In this document: piece by piece, positions 25,943 to 36,000 of the stretch
Numbering within the stretch: position 1 is the first letter of the stretch
Layout: each line of letters begins with the position of its first letter
Assembly: GCF_001673635.1 (NCBI RefSeq)
Contig: NZ_LZMH01000002.1
Coordinates: 100,969 to 164,968, forward strand
Length of the DNA: 64,000 bases
Direction: 5' to 3'
Source of the DNA: Mycobacterium asiaticum
GTDB taxonomy: Bacteria > Actinomycetota > Actinomycetes > Mycobacteriales > Mycobacteriaceae
The notes under the pieces: model-generated
Databases searched by the model: none
The model's input: the letters and a program-made list of their open reading frames with translations, nothing else
Told to the model about the DNA's origin: nothing
Translations under genes and position numbers: made by a program

Positions 25943-26469
25943 CCCAGATGACTACCCTTGCCTTTGAGTTCCCCGATACTGTCCAGAGCGCCACCTTGCA
26001 TCGCGACGATGCCCCGCCGGGCCGGACGGCGAAGTTCCACCTGCGCAAGCGGTTCAGCGATCTCGCCTGCTGCCACCGCTCGTGGACCGGCCCCGGCAAG
26101 GACTTTTACCTGCACGGCTACGAGCAGCGGTTCGAGATCGAATTCGCCTGCGCTGAACTCGATCCCGACACCGGAATGGTCGTCGACGCCGATTGCCTCG
26201 AGGAGGTGCGCGCCGCGCTGCGCCGCCAATTCGACCACACCACGCTGATCGCAGCCGACGACCCGCAGCGTGACCTGTTCGAACTGCTGGCCGCGCAAGG
26301 GGCGATCGACCTCCGGGTCATGCACTGCCCCGGCATGGAAGCCTCCGCCGCGTGGATTTTTGACACTGTGGAGCGCATCGTCGCGAAGGCCAGCGAGGGC
26401 CGCGTCTGGGTGTCTCGGGTCCAAGCCCGAGAGAATCGCAACAATAAGGTCACCCTGATGGCAGACTGA
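25939..26469 (+). CDS. 6-pyruvoyl-tetrahydropterin synthase/QueD-like tunnelling-fold protein
   Basis: A 176-residue protein with the PTPS/QueD plan: FSDLACCHRSW (first zinc His, 46), LHGYEQRFEIEF (second His 59, but Tyr61 replaces the third His of HGHNY), ELDPDTGMVVDADCLEEV, and FDHTTL with the catalytic Asp/His pair 99-100. The Glu-bearing helix MEASAAWIFDTVERIV fits the substrate-anchor region. With one zinc ligand changed, standard PTPS or carboxytetrahydropterin synthase activity is doubtful. The GTG start at 25939 overlaps the FolE-like stop (GTGA); ATG 25948 is possible. The tight coupling of two tunnelling-fold paralogues suggests one pathway or one complex. Confidence 0.75.
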   Translation: MTQMTTLAFEFPDTVQSATLHRDDAPPGRTAKFHLRKRFSDLACCHRSWTGPGKDFYLHGYEQRFEIEFACAELDPDTGMVVDADCLEEVRAALRRQFDHTTLIAADDPQRDLFELLAAQGAIDLRVMHCPGMEASAAWIFDTVERIVAKASEGRVWVSRVQARENRNNKVTLMAD

Positions 26470-26475
26470 CTGGCC

Positions 26476-26700
26476 GTGAGCCTGTCGGTCGTCGGCTGCG
26501 TAGGGACCGTGATCGTGCCGACCCGCGGCGCCGACGGCGCCGGCGAGGTCCTGGTGACCGCGCGCGGATCCAAGGAAGCTTTCCTGGCCCGCTCCGATGA
26601 CCCGCTGCCCAAGGGCGCCAAGGTGCTCGTCGTCGCAACGCACGGCCCCCGGACGGTGGTCGTCGAACCCTGGCACGACCCCACCGAACTTCTCCGATAG
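26476..26700 (+). CDS. NfeD-like OB-fold small protein
   Basis: A 74-residue protein resembling the soluble C-terminal OB domain of NfeD: VGCVGTVIVPTRGADGAGEVLVTARGS (a beta-barrel with the G-x-V strand), then LPKGAKVLVVATHGPRTVVVEPW. NfeD proteins are encoded with SPFH/flotillin genes and are thought to bind them at the membrane. Here the usual transmembrane segments and protease domain are absent, so it must be recruited by its partner. It starts with GTG 6 bases after the PTPS-like gene and is 25 bases before the flotillin gene. Confidence 0.72.
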   Translation: MSLSVVGCVGTVIVPTRGADGAGEVLVTARGSKEAFLARSDDPLPKGAKVLVVATHGPRTVVVEPWHDPTELLR

Positions 26701-26725
26701 AAACCGAAATACAAGGAGTCCAATC

Positions 26726-27874
26726 ATGCTCGGTTACCGGGTGCCCGCGCCGGATGAAGCGATGCTCATCTCGGGCGGCAAGGTCAGAGGCAACGTCCCG
26801 TTCCGGGTCGTCACCGGCCACGGCGCCTTCGTTATTCCGTTTTTTCGCAAGGCGGCATTCCTGACCCTGGCGATGTGCGAAGCCGAAGTCGCCGAGAAAT
26901 GCGTCACCCAGCAAGGCATCACACTCAATGTCCGCGCCGTCATCGCGTTCAAGGTCGGCAACGACCCGGAGAGCATCATCGCGGCGGCACAACGCTTCCT
27001 GTCCGAGCAGGACCAGATGCAGGTGCTGACGGGACGCATCTTCGCCGGCCACCTGCGCTCGATCATCGGCTCGATGACCGTCGAACAGATCATCCGGGAA
27101 CGGCAGAAATTGGCGACCGAGGTGCTCGACGGGTCCAAGGAGGAGATGGCCCGGATCGGCCTGAACGTTGACGCGCTGCAGATCCAGTCGATCGACGACG
27201 ACGGGCTGGGCTACATCAAGGCGATGTCGGCACCCCACAACGCCGCCGTCCAGCAGCAGGCGCAGATCGCGCAGGCGAAAGCGAACCAGGCCGCCGCCGA
27301 AGCCGAGCAGGAGTCGCAGCGCAAGCAAGCCGAATTCGCCAGGGAGACAGCAATTGTCAAGGCGCAATACAAGGCCGAGGTGGACAAGGCGCAGGCCGAG
27401 GCCGCGCAGGCGGGTCCGTTGGCCGAGGCGGAGGCTCAGCGCGAGGTGCTGGCCATGCGCACCGAACTGGCCCAGCGTGCCGCGGAACTGCGGCAACAGG
27501 AGTTGGTGGCCGAGGTCGTCAAACCCGCCGAGGCCGAAGCCGAACGCGTCCGGATCCTGGCTCTCGCCGACGCCGAGAAGATGAAGATTCAGGCCGAGGC
27601 GGCGGCGTCGCACAACCGGGTGGCGCTGGACCGGATGATCATCGATCAGTTGCCCGAGATCGTCGACAAGGCGGCGCGCGGACTGGCCAACTCGAACCTG
27701 ACCGTGCTCAACGGAGCCGAAGGGCTCAGCCAGGTGACCAGCGGCCTGGTCTCGCAGGGCCTGGCCATCTTCGACGCGGTGCGCAACGGGCTGAACCAGT
27801 ACGACGACGGCGTCGGGCTCAGCGAAGGGGACGATGTGGTGCCGTTCACCCCGAAGGATGGTTCCGCCGGCTAG
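26726..27874 (+). CDS. Flotillin/SPFH-domain protein
   Basis: A 382-residue SPFH protein. The N-terminal SPFH domain runs from GYRVPAPDEAMLISGG through about residue 165 and includes VIPFFRKAAFLTLAM and the family helix IRERQKLATEVLDGSKEEMARIG. A long Ala/Glu/Gln-rich coiled coil follows (about 170-300), and then the C-terminal oligomerisation part ending SEGDDVVPFTPKDGSAG. Flotillins assemble membrane microdomains and scaffold other proteins. There is no strong N-terminal transmembrane helix, so membrane association is probably through the SPFH domain. The ATG at 26726 has an AAGGAG site; longer open frames start inside the upstream gene. It is last in the four-gene run. Confidence 0.9.
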   Translation: MLGYRVPAPDEAMLISGGKVRGNVPFRVVTGHGAFVIPFFRKAAFLTLAMCEAEVAEKCVTQQGITLNVRAVIAFKVGNDPESIIAAAQRFLSEQDQMQVLTGRIFAGHLRSIIGSMTVEQIIRERQKLATEVLDGSKEEMARIGLNVDALQIQSIDDDGLGYIKAMSAPHNAAVQQQAQIAQAKANQAAAEAEQESQRKQAEFARETAIVKAQYKAEVDKAQAEAAQAGPLAEAEAQREVLAMRTELAQRAAELRQQELVAEVVKPAEAEAERVRILALADAEKMKIQAEAAASHNRVALDRMIIDQLPEIVDKAARGLANSNLTVLNGAEGLSQVTSGLVSQGLAIFDAVRNGLNQYDDGVGLSEGDDVVPFTPKDGSAG

Positions 27875-27878
27875 GGGT

Positions 27879-27891
27879 GTATCACTGATAC
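27879..27891. promoter_or_regulatory. Short perfect palindrome GTATCACTGATAC
   Basis: A 13-base inverted repeat (GTATCA C TGATAC) in the 52-base gap between the flotillin stop and the GTG of the Rv3788-like gene. It is too short and lacks a T tract for a terminator, so it is better read as a possible operator for the downstream gene. No regulator is identified. Confidence 0.35.
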
Positions 27892-27926
27892 GCCACACAC
27901 CATCAGCGGCGAAAGGTCGTGCCCAG

Positions 27927-28412
27927 GTGAGCGAGGAATCTCAGTCAACGGACCTGGCGGCTGCGGCGCGGGAGAATCTCGCCGCCGAGTTGGACCGGCT
28001 CAAGCAGCGGCGCGACCGACTAGAGGCCGAGGTGCGCAACGACCGCGGCATGGTCGGAGACCACGGTGACGCGGCCGACGCGATCCAGCGCGCCGAAGAA
28101 CTGGTGGTGCTCGGCGACCGGATCAACGAACTGGATCGGCGGTTGAAGGCCGGGCCGGCGGATGCGGACCCGTCCGGGGTGCTGCCCGGCGGTACCGAGG
28201 TCACGTTGCGGTTCGCCGACGGCGAGGTCGTCACCATGCACGTCATCTCGATCGTGGAGGAGACGCCGGTCGGCCACGAAGCCGAGACGCTCACCGCGCG
28301 CAGCCCGCTGGGACAGGCGCTGGCCGGGCACCAGGCCGGCGACACGGTTACCTACTCCACCCCGCAGGGACCCACCCAGGTCGAACTGATCTCGGTGAAG
28401 TTGCCGTCATAG
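27927..28412 (+). CDS. GreA/Rnk-like transcription factor homolog (Rv3788-like)
   Basis: A 161-residue protein, the same length as M. tuberculosis Rv3788. The N-terminal half is a coiled coil (AAELDRLKQRRDRLEAEVRND; AEELVVLGDRINELDRRL), and the C-terminal half is an FKBP-like GreA domain (VTLRFADGEVVTMHVIS, ARSPLGQALAGHQAGDTVTY). Such proteins insert a coiled coil into the secondary channel of RNA polymerase. Rv3788 has been described as binding RNA polymerase and inhibiting transcription without stimulating RNA cleavage. The start GTG 27927 gives the family length; the longer frame to 27834 overlaps the flotillin gene. Confidence 0.9.
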   Translation: MSEESQSTDLAAAARENLAAELDRLKQRRDRLEAEVRNDRGMVGDHGDAADAIQRAEELVVLGDRINELDRRLKAGPADADPSGVLPGGTEVTLRFADGEVVTMHVISIVEETPVGHEAETLTARSPLGQALAGHQAGDTVTYSTPQGPTQVELISVKLPS

Positions 28413-28443
28413 CCCGGGAAATCGCCACCGTTAGACTCCCCCG

Positions 28444-28878
28444 ATGGCCGATCCCACGCCAGGAGCTGTGCCGCCAGCCGAGCCGCAACCGCTCAGCCTC
28501 AAAACTCAGGTGCTGCGTTTCGTGGTCACCGGCGGCCTGGCCGGCATCGTCGACTTCGGCCTTTACGTCGTGCTTTACAAGGTGCTGGGCGTCCAGGTCG
28601 ACCTGGCGAAGGCCGTCAGCTTCATCATCGGCACCATCACCGCCTACCTGATCAACCGCCGCTGGACGTTCCAAGCGTCGCCCAGCACTGCCCGGTTCGT
28701 CGCGGTCATGATCCTGTACGCGATCACGTTCACCGCCCAGGTCGGGCTCAACCATCTTTGCCTTGCGCTGCTGCACTACCAGAGCTGGGCAATACCCGTC
28801 GCCTTCGTGATCGCGCAGGGCACGGCGACCGTCATCAATTTCATCGTGCAGCGAGCCGTGATCTTCCGCATCCGCTGA
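28444..28878 (+). CDS. GtrA-family small membrane protein (Rv3789-like)
   Basis: A 144-residue GtrA-family protein with four transmembrane helices (roughly 25-45, 55-72, 83-102 and 115-138) after a Pro/Glu-rich cytoplasmic tail. It has the family signature INRRWTFQ and a second basic pair, [13 protein letters not shown]. In M. tuberculosis Rv3789 sits directly before dprE1. It was first proposed to flip decaprenyl-phosphoryl-arabinose and later proposed to recruit AftA. The synteny is kept here, with dprE1 starting 25 bases later. The tail is about 20 residues longer than in the M. tuberculosis protein. Confidence 0.92.
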   Translation: MADPTPGAVPPAEPQPLSLKTQVLRFVVTGGLAGIVDFGLYVVLYKVLGVQVDLAKAVSFIIGTITAYLINRRWTFQASPSTARFVAVMILYAITFTAQVGLNHLCLALLHYQSWAIPVAFVIAQGTATVINFIVQRAVIFRIR

Positions 28879-28903
28879 GCCCACCCGGCAGGCGGTACCC
28901 TCT

Positions 28904-30301
28904 GTGACGATGTCCAGCACCCCTGAGCCCGCCTCGGGCACCACCCTCACCCGGCTGACCGGGTGGGGACGAACGGCACCCTCGGTGGCGCGGCTGTTGC
29001 GCACGCCGGACGCCGAGGTGATCGCCAAGGCCGTGGCCCGAGCCGCCGATTCCGAAGGTCGTGGCGTCATCGCGCGCGGACTGGGCCGCTCGTACGGCGA
29101 CAACGCGCAAAATGGCGGCGGCCTGGTAATCGACATGGGCGCGCTCAACAAGATCCACTCGCTGAGCGCCGACAGCAGGATGGCCGACGTCGACGGCGGC
29201 GTCAACCTCGACCAGCTGATGCGGGCAGCGCTACCGCTGGGACTGTGGGTCCCGGTGCTGCCCGGCACCCGCCAGGTGACGATCGGCGGCGCCATCGCAT
29301 GCGACATCCACGGCAAGAACCATCACAGCGCCGGCAGCTTCGGCAACCACGTGCGCAGCATGGACCTGCTGCTGGCCAGCGGCGAAGTCCGGCGGATCAC
29401 GCCCGACGGCGAGGACGCGGAACTGTTCTGGGCCACCGTCGGAGGCAACGGGCTCACCGGGATCATCCTGCGGGCCACCGTCGAGATGACCCCCACCGAA
29501 ACGGCGTACTTCATCGCTGATGGCGACGTCACCTCGAGCCTGGACGAGACCATCGCCTTCCACAGCGACGGCAGCGAGGCCAACTACACCTACTCGAGCG
29601 CCTGGTTCGACGCGATCAGCCCACCCCCGAAGCTGGGCCGGGCGGCGATCTCCCGCGGTTCGCTGGCCACCCTCGACCAGCTGCCCGCCAAGCTGCAGCG
29701 CAATCCACTGAAATTCGATGCGCCGCAGCTGCTTACATTTCCCGACGTGTTTCCCAACGGGCTGGCCAACAAATACACCTTTATGCCGATCGGCGAGCTG
29801 TGGTACCGCAAGTCGGGAACCTACCGCGGCAAGGCGCAGAATCTGACGCAGTTCTACCACCCGCTGGACATGTTCGGTGAGTGGAACCGGGCGTTCGGCT
29901 CAGCCGGGTTCGGCCAGTACCAGTTCGTGGTGCCCACCGACGCGGTCGAGGAATTCAAAGGGATCATCCGCGACATCCAAAAGTCCGGGCATTACTCGTT
30001 TCTCAATGTGTTCAAGCTCTTCGGCCCGGGCAACCAGGCGCCGCTGAGCTTCCCGATTCCGGGCTGGAACGTCTGCGTCGACTTCCCGATCAAGCCCGGC
30101 CTCAACGAGTTCCTCAACGAACTCGACCGGCGCGTGCTGCAATTCGGCGGCCGGCTCTACACCGCCAAGGACTCGCGGACCACCGCCGAGACCTTTCACG
30201 CCATGTACCCGCGCATCGACGAATGGATCGCCTTGCGCCGCAAGGTGGATCCCAACGGGGTGTTCGCCTCCGACATGGCCCGACGTTTGGAGCTGCTCTA
30301 G
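28904..30301 (+). CDS. dprE1: Decaprenylphosphoryl-beta-D-ribose oxidase DprE1
   Basis: A 465-residue FAD-dependent oxidase of the VAO family. It oxidises the 2' carbon of decaprenyl-phosphoryl-ribose to the keto form, which DprE2 then reduces to the arabinose donor. FAD-binding pieces include [40 protein letters not shown] and GGNGLTGI. The residue corresponding to M. tuberculosis Cys387, the covalent target of benzothiazinones, is kept as Cys391 (from GTG) in PGWNVCVDF. Start: GTG 28904, with ATG 28910 as an alternative. Its stop TAG touches the dprE2 ATG. Confidence 0.97.
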   Translation: MTMSSTPEPASGTTLTRLTGWGRTAPSVARLLRTPDAEVIAKAVARAADSEGRGVIARGLGRSYGDNAQNGGGLVIDMGALNKIHSLSADSRMADVDGGVNLDQLMRAALPLGLWVPVLPGTRQVTIGGAIACDIHGKNHHSAGSFGNHVRSMDLLLASGEVRRITPDGEDAELFWATVGGNGLTGIILRATVEMTPTETAYFIADGDVTSSLDETIAFHSDGSEANYTYSSAWFDAISPPPKLGRAAISRGSLATLDQLPAKLQRNPLKFDAPQLLTFPDVFPNGLANKYTFMPIGELWYRKSGTYRGKAQNLTQFYHPLDMFGEWNRAFGSAGFGQYQFVVPTDAVEEFKGIIRDIQKSGHYSFLNVFKLFGPGNQAPLSFPIPGWNVCVDFPIKPGLNEFLNELDRRVLQFGGRLYTAKDSRTTAETFHAMYPRIDEWIALRRKVDPNGVFASDMARRLELL

Positions 30302-31066
30302 ATGGTGCTTGATGCCGTGGGAAACCCCCAGTCGATCCTGCTGCTCGGCGGCACGTCGGAGATCGGGCTGGCCATCTGCGAGCGGTACCTGCGCAACGCG
30401 GCCGCGCGAATCGTGTTGGCCTGTCTGCCCGAGGACCCGGGCCGCGAGGACGCGGTAGCGCAGATGAAGGCCGCGGGCGCACGTTCGGTGGAACTGATCG
30501 ACTTCGACGCGGTGGACACCGACAGCCATCCGAAGGTGATCGACGAGGCGTTCGGCAACGGTGATGTGGACGTGGCCATCGTCGCGTTCGGTCTGCTCGG
30601 TGACGCCGAGGAATTGTGGCAGAACCAGCGCAAGGCCGTGCAGATCGCTGAAATCAACTACACCGCAGCGGTTTCGGTGGGTGTGCTGCTCGGTGAGAAG
30701 ATGCGCGCACAGGGGTTCGGCCAGATCATCGCGATGAGCACGGTGGCGGGCGAGCGGGTACGCCGGTCGAATTTCGTCTACGGCTCCACCAAGGCCGGAC
30801 TGGACGGCTTCTACCTCGGACTTTCAGAAGCGCTGCGGGAGTACGGAGTTCGGGTGCTGGTGATCCGGCCCGGCCAGGTGCGCACCCGGATGAGCGCGCA
30901 CGTCAAGGAAGCTCCGCTGACCGTCGACAAGGAGTACGTCGCCGAACTCGCGGTGACCGCGTCCGCGAAAGGTAAGGAATTGGTTTGGGCGCCAGGAGCG
31001 TTTCGCTACGTGATGATGGTGTTGCGGCACATCCCGCGGAGCATCTTCCGCCGGTTGCCCATCTGA
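30302..31066 (+). CDS. dprE2: Decaprenylphosphoryl-2-keto-erythro-pentose reductase DprE2
   Basis: A 254-residue short-chain dehydrogenase matching M. tuberculosis Rv3791. The nucleotide-binding turn is [13 protein letters not shown], the mid-strand motif is IVAFGLLG, the catalytic Ser lies in [16 protein letters not shown], and [11 protein letters not shown] holds the Tyr-x-x-x-Lys pair. It uses NADH or NADPH to reduce the keto intermediate from DprE1, completing epimerisation to decaprenyl-phosphoryl-arabinose. The start follows dprE1 with no gap and the stop is 2 bases before the aftA ATG, so expression is tightly coupled. Confidence 0.96.
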   Translation: MVLDAVGNPQSILLLGGTSEIGLAICERYLRNAAARIVLACLPEDPGREDAVAQMKAAGARSVELIDFDAVDTDSHPKVIDEAFGNGDVDVAIVAFGLLGDAEELWQNQRKAVQIAEINYTAAVSVGVLLGEKMRAQGFGQIIAMSTVAGERVRRSNFVYGSTKAGLDGFYLGLSEALREYGVRVLVIRPGQVRTRMSAHVKEAPLTVDKEYVAELAVTASAKGKELVWAPGAFRYVMMVLRHIPRSIFRRLPI

Positions 31067-31068
31067 CC

Positions 31069-33024
31069 ATGCGCAACGCGCTGGCCACCCTGGGCCAGAT
31101 GGCCATCGCGGTCCTGGTGGCCATCGTGGTCTCGACGGTCTCGCTGCTCGCCATCTCCTGCGTGCAGTGGCCGGCCTTCCCATCCTCCAATCAACTGCAT
31201 GCGCTGACCACTTTCGGCCAGGTCGCCTGTCTGGCCGGTCTGCTCGCCGTGGGATTGGTATGGCGGCACGGGCGCTTTCGCCGGTTGGCACAACTCGGCG
31301 CGCTGGTGTTCGTGTCGGCGTTCAGCGTGGTGACACTCGGCATGCCGCTGGGCGCGACCAAGCTGTATCTGTTCGGCATCTCCGTCGATCAGCAGTTCCG
31401 CACCGAGTACCTGACCCGGCTCACCGACAGACCCGCCCTGCGCGACATGACCTACCTCGGGTTGCCGCCGTTCTACCCCCCGGGCTGGTTCTGGCTCGGC
31501 GGGCGCGCGGCTTCGCTGACCGGGACCCCCGCCTGGGAGATGTTCAAGCCGTGGGCGATCACTTCGATCACCATCGCGGCCGCGGTAGCGCTGGTGCTGT
31601 GGTGGCGGATGGTCCGCTTCGAGTACGCGCTGCTGGTGACCACCGCCGGCACCGCGGTGACGCTGGCTTACAGCTCGCCGGAGCCCTACGCCGCGATGAT
31701 CACCGTGCTGTTGCCGCCGGTGCTGGTGCTGACCTGGTCGGGTCTGCGGGCCGGGGCGCCTATCGTGCCCGCCGAGCGTGAAGCTGGCCGCACGCTCGAC
31801 GCCGAGCGTGAAGCTGGCCGCACGCTCGGCGGAAGAAGGGGGTGGGCGGCAATCGTCGGCGCCGGCCTGTTCCTGGGCTTCGCCGCCACCTGGTACACCC
31901 TGCTGGTCGCCTACAGCGCGTTCACGGTCTGCCTGATGGCGCTCGGGCTGGCCGCCTTCCGCTGGCGGGCGCATGGTCTGCGGGCGGCGCTCGATCCGCT
32001 GCGGCGGCTGCTCGTCATCGGTGTCATCGCATTGGCCATCGCGTCCATCACGTGGCTGCCCTTCCTGCTCCGAACGTTGAGCTCTCCGGTCAGCAACACC
32101 GGCAGCGCCCAGCACTACCTGCCGGCCGACGGCGCCCAGCTGACCTTCCCGATGTTCCAGTTCTCTCTGCTGGGTGCGGTCTGCCTGCTGGGCACCCTCT
32201 GGCTGATCGTCAAGGCGCGGTCGTCGGTCCGGGCCGGCGGGTTGGCCCTCGGCGTGCTGGCCGTCTATCTGTGGTCGCTGCTGTCGATGCTGACCACGCT
32301 GGCGCGCACCACGCTGCTGTCGTTCCGGTTGCAGCCGACCCTCTCGGTGCTGCTGGTGACCGCCGGGGTGTTCGGCTTCGTGGAAGTGACCCAGGCGCTG
32401 CGCCGAGACTGGATCGGCAGCCGCGCGGTGCTGCCGGTGGCCGCGGCGATCGGGCTGACCGGCGCCATCGCCTTCAGCCAGGACATTCCCGACGTGCTGC
32501 GACCGGACCTGACCATCGCCTACACCGATACCGACGGCGACGGGCAACGCGGCGACCGGCGGCCACCCGGCTCGGAGAAGTACTACCCGGCGGTGGACGC
32601 CGCGATCCAGCGGATCACCGGCAAGCCGCGTGATGAGATCGTGGTACTGACCGCCGACTACAGCTTCCTGTCGATGTATCCCTACTGGGGCTTCCAGGGG
32701 CTGACGTCGCACTACGCCAACCCGCTGGCCCAGTTCGACAAACGCGCAGCCCAGATCGAGTCGTGGGCCAAGCTCAAGACGGCCGAGGAGTTCATCGGTG
32801 CGCTGGACAAGCTGCCGTGGCCGCCGCCGACCGTCTTCGTGATGCGCCGCGGCGCCAGCAACACCTACACGCTCCGGCTGGCCGAGGACGTCTACCCCAA
32901 CCAGCCCAACGTCCGCCGCTACACCGTGGACTTCAAGGCCGCGCTGTTCAGCGATCCACGGTTCGCCGTCGAAACCATCGGCCCCTTCGTGGTGGCCGTC
33001 CGCAAGCCGGTGCCGAGCCTCTGA
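31069..33024 (+). CDS. aftA: Arabinofuranosyltransferase AftA
   Basis: A 651-residue GT-C membrane enzyme that primes arabinan by placing the first arabinofuranose on galactan, using decaprenyl-phosphoryl-arabinose. About 11 helices fill the first 450 residues, followed by an extracytoplasmic C-terminal domain ([22 protein letters not shown]...). The catalytic loop after helix 2-3 has [15 protein letters not shown]. The start is ATG 31069, 2 bases after the dprE2 stop; the frame extends further upstream but inside dprE2. Between helices it carries a twice-repeated 10-residue insert (AEREAGRTL) encoded by a palindromic tandem repeat that I do not recall in M. tuberculosis AftA. It overlaps embC at TGATG. 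Confidence 0.96.
   Translation: MRNALATLGQMAIAVLVAIVVSTVSLLAISCVQWPAFPSSNQLHALTTFGQVACLAGLLAVGLVWRHGRFRRLAQLGALVFVSAFSVVTLGMPLGATKLYLFGISVDQQFRTEYLTRLTDRPALRDMTYLGLPPFYPPGWFWLGGRAASLTGTPAWEMFKPWAITSITIAAAVALVLWWRMVRFEYALLVTTAGTAVTLAYSSPEPYAAMITVLLPPVLVLTWSGLRAGAPIVPAEREAGRTLDAEREAGRTLGGRRGWAAIVGAGLFLGFAATWYTLLVAYSAFTVCLMALGLAAFRWRAHGLRAALDPLRRLLVIGVIALAIASITWLPFLLRTLSSPVSNTGSAQHYLPADGAQLTFPMFQFSLLGAVCLLGTLWLIVKARSSVRAGGLALGVLAVYLWSLLSMLTTLARTTLLSFRLQPTLSVLLVTAGVFGFVEVTQALRRDWIGSRAVLPVAAAIGLTGAIAFSQDIPDVLRPDLTIAYTDTDGDGQRGDRRPPGSEKYYPAVDAAIQRITGKPRDEIVVLTADYSFLSMYPYWGFQGLTSHYANPLAQFDKRAAQIESWAKLKTAEEFIGALDKLPWPPPTVFVMRRGASNTYTLRLAEDVYPNQPNVRRYTVDFKAALFSDPRFAVETIGPFVVAVRKPVPSL
31771..31830. repeat. 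Tandem 30-bp palindromic repeat inside aftA
   Basis: Two head-to-tail 30-base units, 31771-31800 and 31801-31830, differ at one base. Each is itself a hairpin: GCCGAGCGTG and its complement CACGCTCGGC around a 10-base loop (perfect in unit 2). They are read in frame as [10 protein letters not shown] and [10 protein letters not shown]. Confidence 0.95.
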
Positions 33025-36000
33025 TGGCCACCGAAACCGCACCGGGCGAGACCAAACAATTACCATCTACCTCCGTGAGCGACACGGGAGCTAACTACCG
33101 GATCGCTCGCCTCGTTGCGGTGGTCGCCGGTCTGCTCGGAACCGTCCTCGCCCTCGCGACGCCACTGCTGCCCGTCGAACAGACCACCGCCGAACTGAAC
33201 TGGCCGCAAAACGGCACATTCGGCAGTGTCGAGGCGCCGCTGATCAGCTACGTGGCCACCGACCTGAACATCACCGTGCCCTGCCAGGCCGCCGCCGGAC
33301 TGGCCGGACCGCAGAACACCGGCAAGACGGTGCTGCTGTCCACGGTGCCCAAGCAGGCACCCAAGGCGGTGGACCGTGGGCTGCTGCTGCAGCGGGTCAA
33401 CGACGATCTGGTGCTGATCGTGCGCAACGTCCCGGTGGTGACCGCCCCGATGAACCAGGTGCTCGGCCCGGATTGCAAACGGCTGACCTTCACCGCCCAC
33501 GCGGACCGGGTCATCGGCGAGTTCGAGGGGCTCAAGCAGGGGCCGACCAGTGAGCACCCCGGCGACCCGCTGCGCGGTGAGAAGAGCGGCTACGACTTCC
33601 GGCCGCAGATCGTGGGCGTGTTCACCGACCTGTCCGGGCCGGCACCGCCGGGCCTGACCTTCTCGGCGGTCGTCGACACCCGCTACAGCAGCAGCCCGAC
33701 GACGCTGAAGATGGCCGCGATGATCCTCGGGCTGGTGCTGACCGCCGCCGCGCTGGTCGCACTGCATGTACTGGACACCGCCGACGGCACCCGGCACCGG
33801 CGGTTCCTGCCGTCGCGGTGGTGGTCGCTCGGTGGGCTGGACGCCCTGGTCCTCGCCGTGCTGGTGTGGTGGCACTTCGTCGGCGCCAATACCTCCGACG
33901 ACGGCTACATCCTGACCATGGCCCGGGTCTCCGAACACGCCGGGTACATGGCCAACTACTACCGCTGGTTCGGCACCCCGGAGGCACCGTTCGGCTGGTA
34001 CTACGACCTGCTGGCGGTGTGGGCGCACGTCAGCACCGCCAGCATCTGGATGCGGCTGCCCACCCTGGCGATGGCGGTGACCTGTTGGTGGGCGATCAGC
34101 CGCGAAGTCATCCCGCGACTGGGTTACGCGGTCAAGCGGAGCCGGGCCGCGGCGTGGACGGCCGCCGGTATGTTCCTGGTGGTCTGGCTGACGCTGGACA
34201 ACGGATTGCGTCCCGAACCGATCATCGCGTTGGGGATCCTGCTGACCTGGTGCTCGGTGGAGCGCGCGGTGGCGACCAGCCGGCTGCTGCCCGTGGCCAT
34301 TGCCTGCATCATCGGCGCGCTCACGCTGTTCTCCGGTCCGACGGGCATCGCCTCCATCGGTGCGCTGCTGGTCGCCATCGGGCCGCTGCGGACCATCCTG
34401 CACCGACGCTCGAAACAGTTCGGCTTGCTGCCACTGCTGGCGCCGATCCTGGCCGCAAGCACCGTCACCGCGATCCTGATCTTCCGCGACCAGACCCTGG
34501 AAGGCGAGGTCCAGGCCAGTGGATTCAAGAAGGCCGTCGGGCCGAGCCTGAAGTGGTTCGACGAGCACATCCGCTACGAGCGGCTGTTCATGCCCAGCCC
34601 GGACGGGTCGGTGGCGCGCCGCTTCGCGGTGCTGGCCCTGCTCATCGCGCTGGCGGTGGCGGTAGCGATGTCGTTGCGCAAGGGGCGGATTCCGGGGACG
34701 GCGGCCGGACCGAGTCGCCGCATCGTCGGCATCACCGTGATCTCGTTGTTCGCGATGATGTTCACCCCGACCAAGTGGACCCACCACTTCGGGGTGTTCG
34801 CGGGGCTGGCCGGCTCGTTAGGGGCGTTGGCCGCCGTCGCCGTCACCGCCGCGGCGATGAAATCGCGACGCAACCGGACCATGTTCGCCGCCGCGGTGCT
34901 GTTCGTCATGGCCATGTCGTTCGCCAGCGTCAACGGCTGGTGGTACGTATCGAATTTCGGTGTGCCGTGGTCGAATTCGTTCCCCAAGCTGAGATGGTCG
35001 CTGACCACCGCGCTGCTGGAACTCACGGTGGTGGTGCTGTTGGTGGCGGCGTGGTTCCACTTCGTGGCCACTGAGGACCGCCCGCCCAAGACCCGCGTGG
35101 GCGCCCGGCTGGCCGGGCTGGTGCAATCACCCTTGGCGATCGCGACGTGGCTGTTGGTGCTCTTCGAGGTCGTGTCGCTGACCCAGGCGATGGTGGCGCA
35201 ATACCCGGCGTGGTCGGTCGGCCGGTCCAATTTGCAGGCGTTGACCGGTAAGACCTGCGGACTGGCCGAAGACGTGCTGGTGGAGCTGGATCCCGACGCC
35301 GGCATGCTGACACCGGTGTCCGCTCCGGTGGGTGAGGCGCTGGGCGCCGGTCTCTCGGAAGCGTTCACGCCCAACGGAATTCCCGCGGACGTCTCGGCCG
35401 ACCCGGTGATGGAGCGTCCCGGCGACCGTAACTTCGCCAGTGACGACGGGGTGGTCACCGGCAGCGACCCGGGCACCGAGGGCGGGACCACCGCGGCCCC
35501 GGGGATCAACGGCGCCCGCGCACGGTTGCCGTTCAATCTCGACCCGGCGCGCACACCGGTGTTGGGCAGCTGGCGTTCGGGAATCCAGGTGCCGGCCATG
35601 CTGCGCTCGGGCTGGTACCGGCTGCCGCCCAAGGAACAACGAGGTAAGTCCGCGTTGCTGGTGGTGACCGCCGCCGGCCGCTTCGATCCCCGTGAGGTCC
35701 AGGTGCAGTGGGCCACCGATGAAGAGGCCGCCGCCGGAAAGCACGGCGGCTCAATGGGATTCGCTGACGTCGGCGCGGTCCCGGCGTGGCGTAACCTACG
35801 TGCGCCGCTGTCCGCCATTCCCGAATCGGCGACCCAGGTACGACTGGTGGCCGATGACGACGACCTGGCACCCCAGCACTGGATCGGCCTCACCCCGCCG
35901 CGCGTGCCGCGGCTGCGCACCCTGCAGGATGTCGTCGGCTCGAAGGACCCGGTGTTCCTGGACTGGCTGGTGGGCCTGGCGTTCCCGTGTCAGCGGCCGT

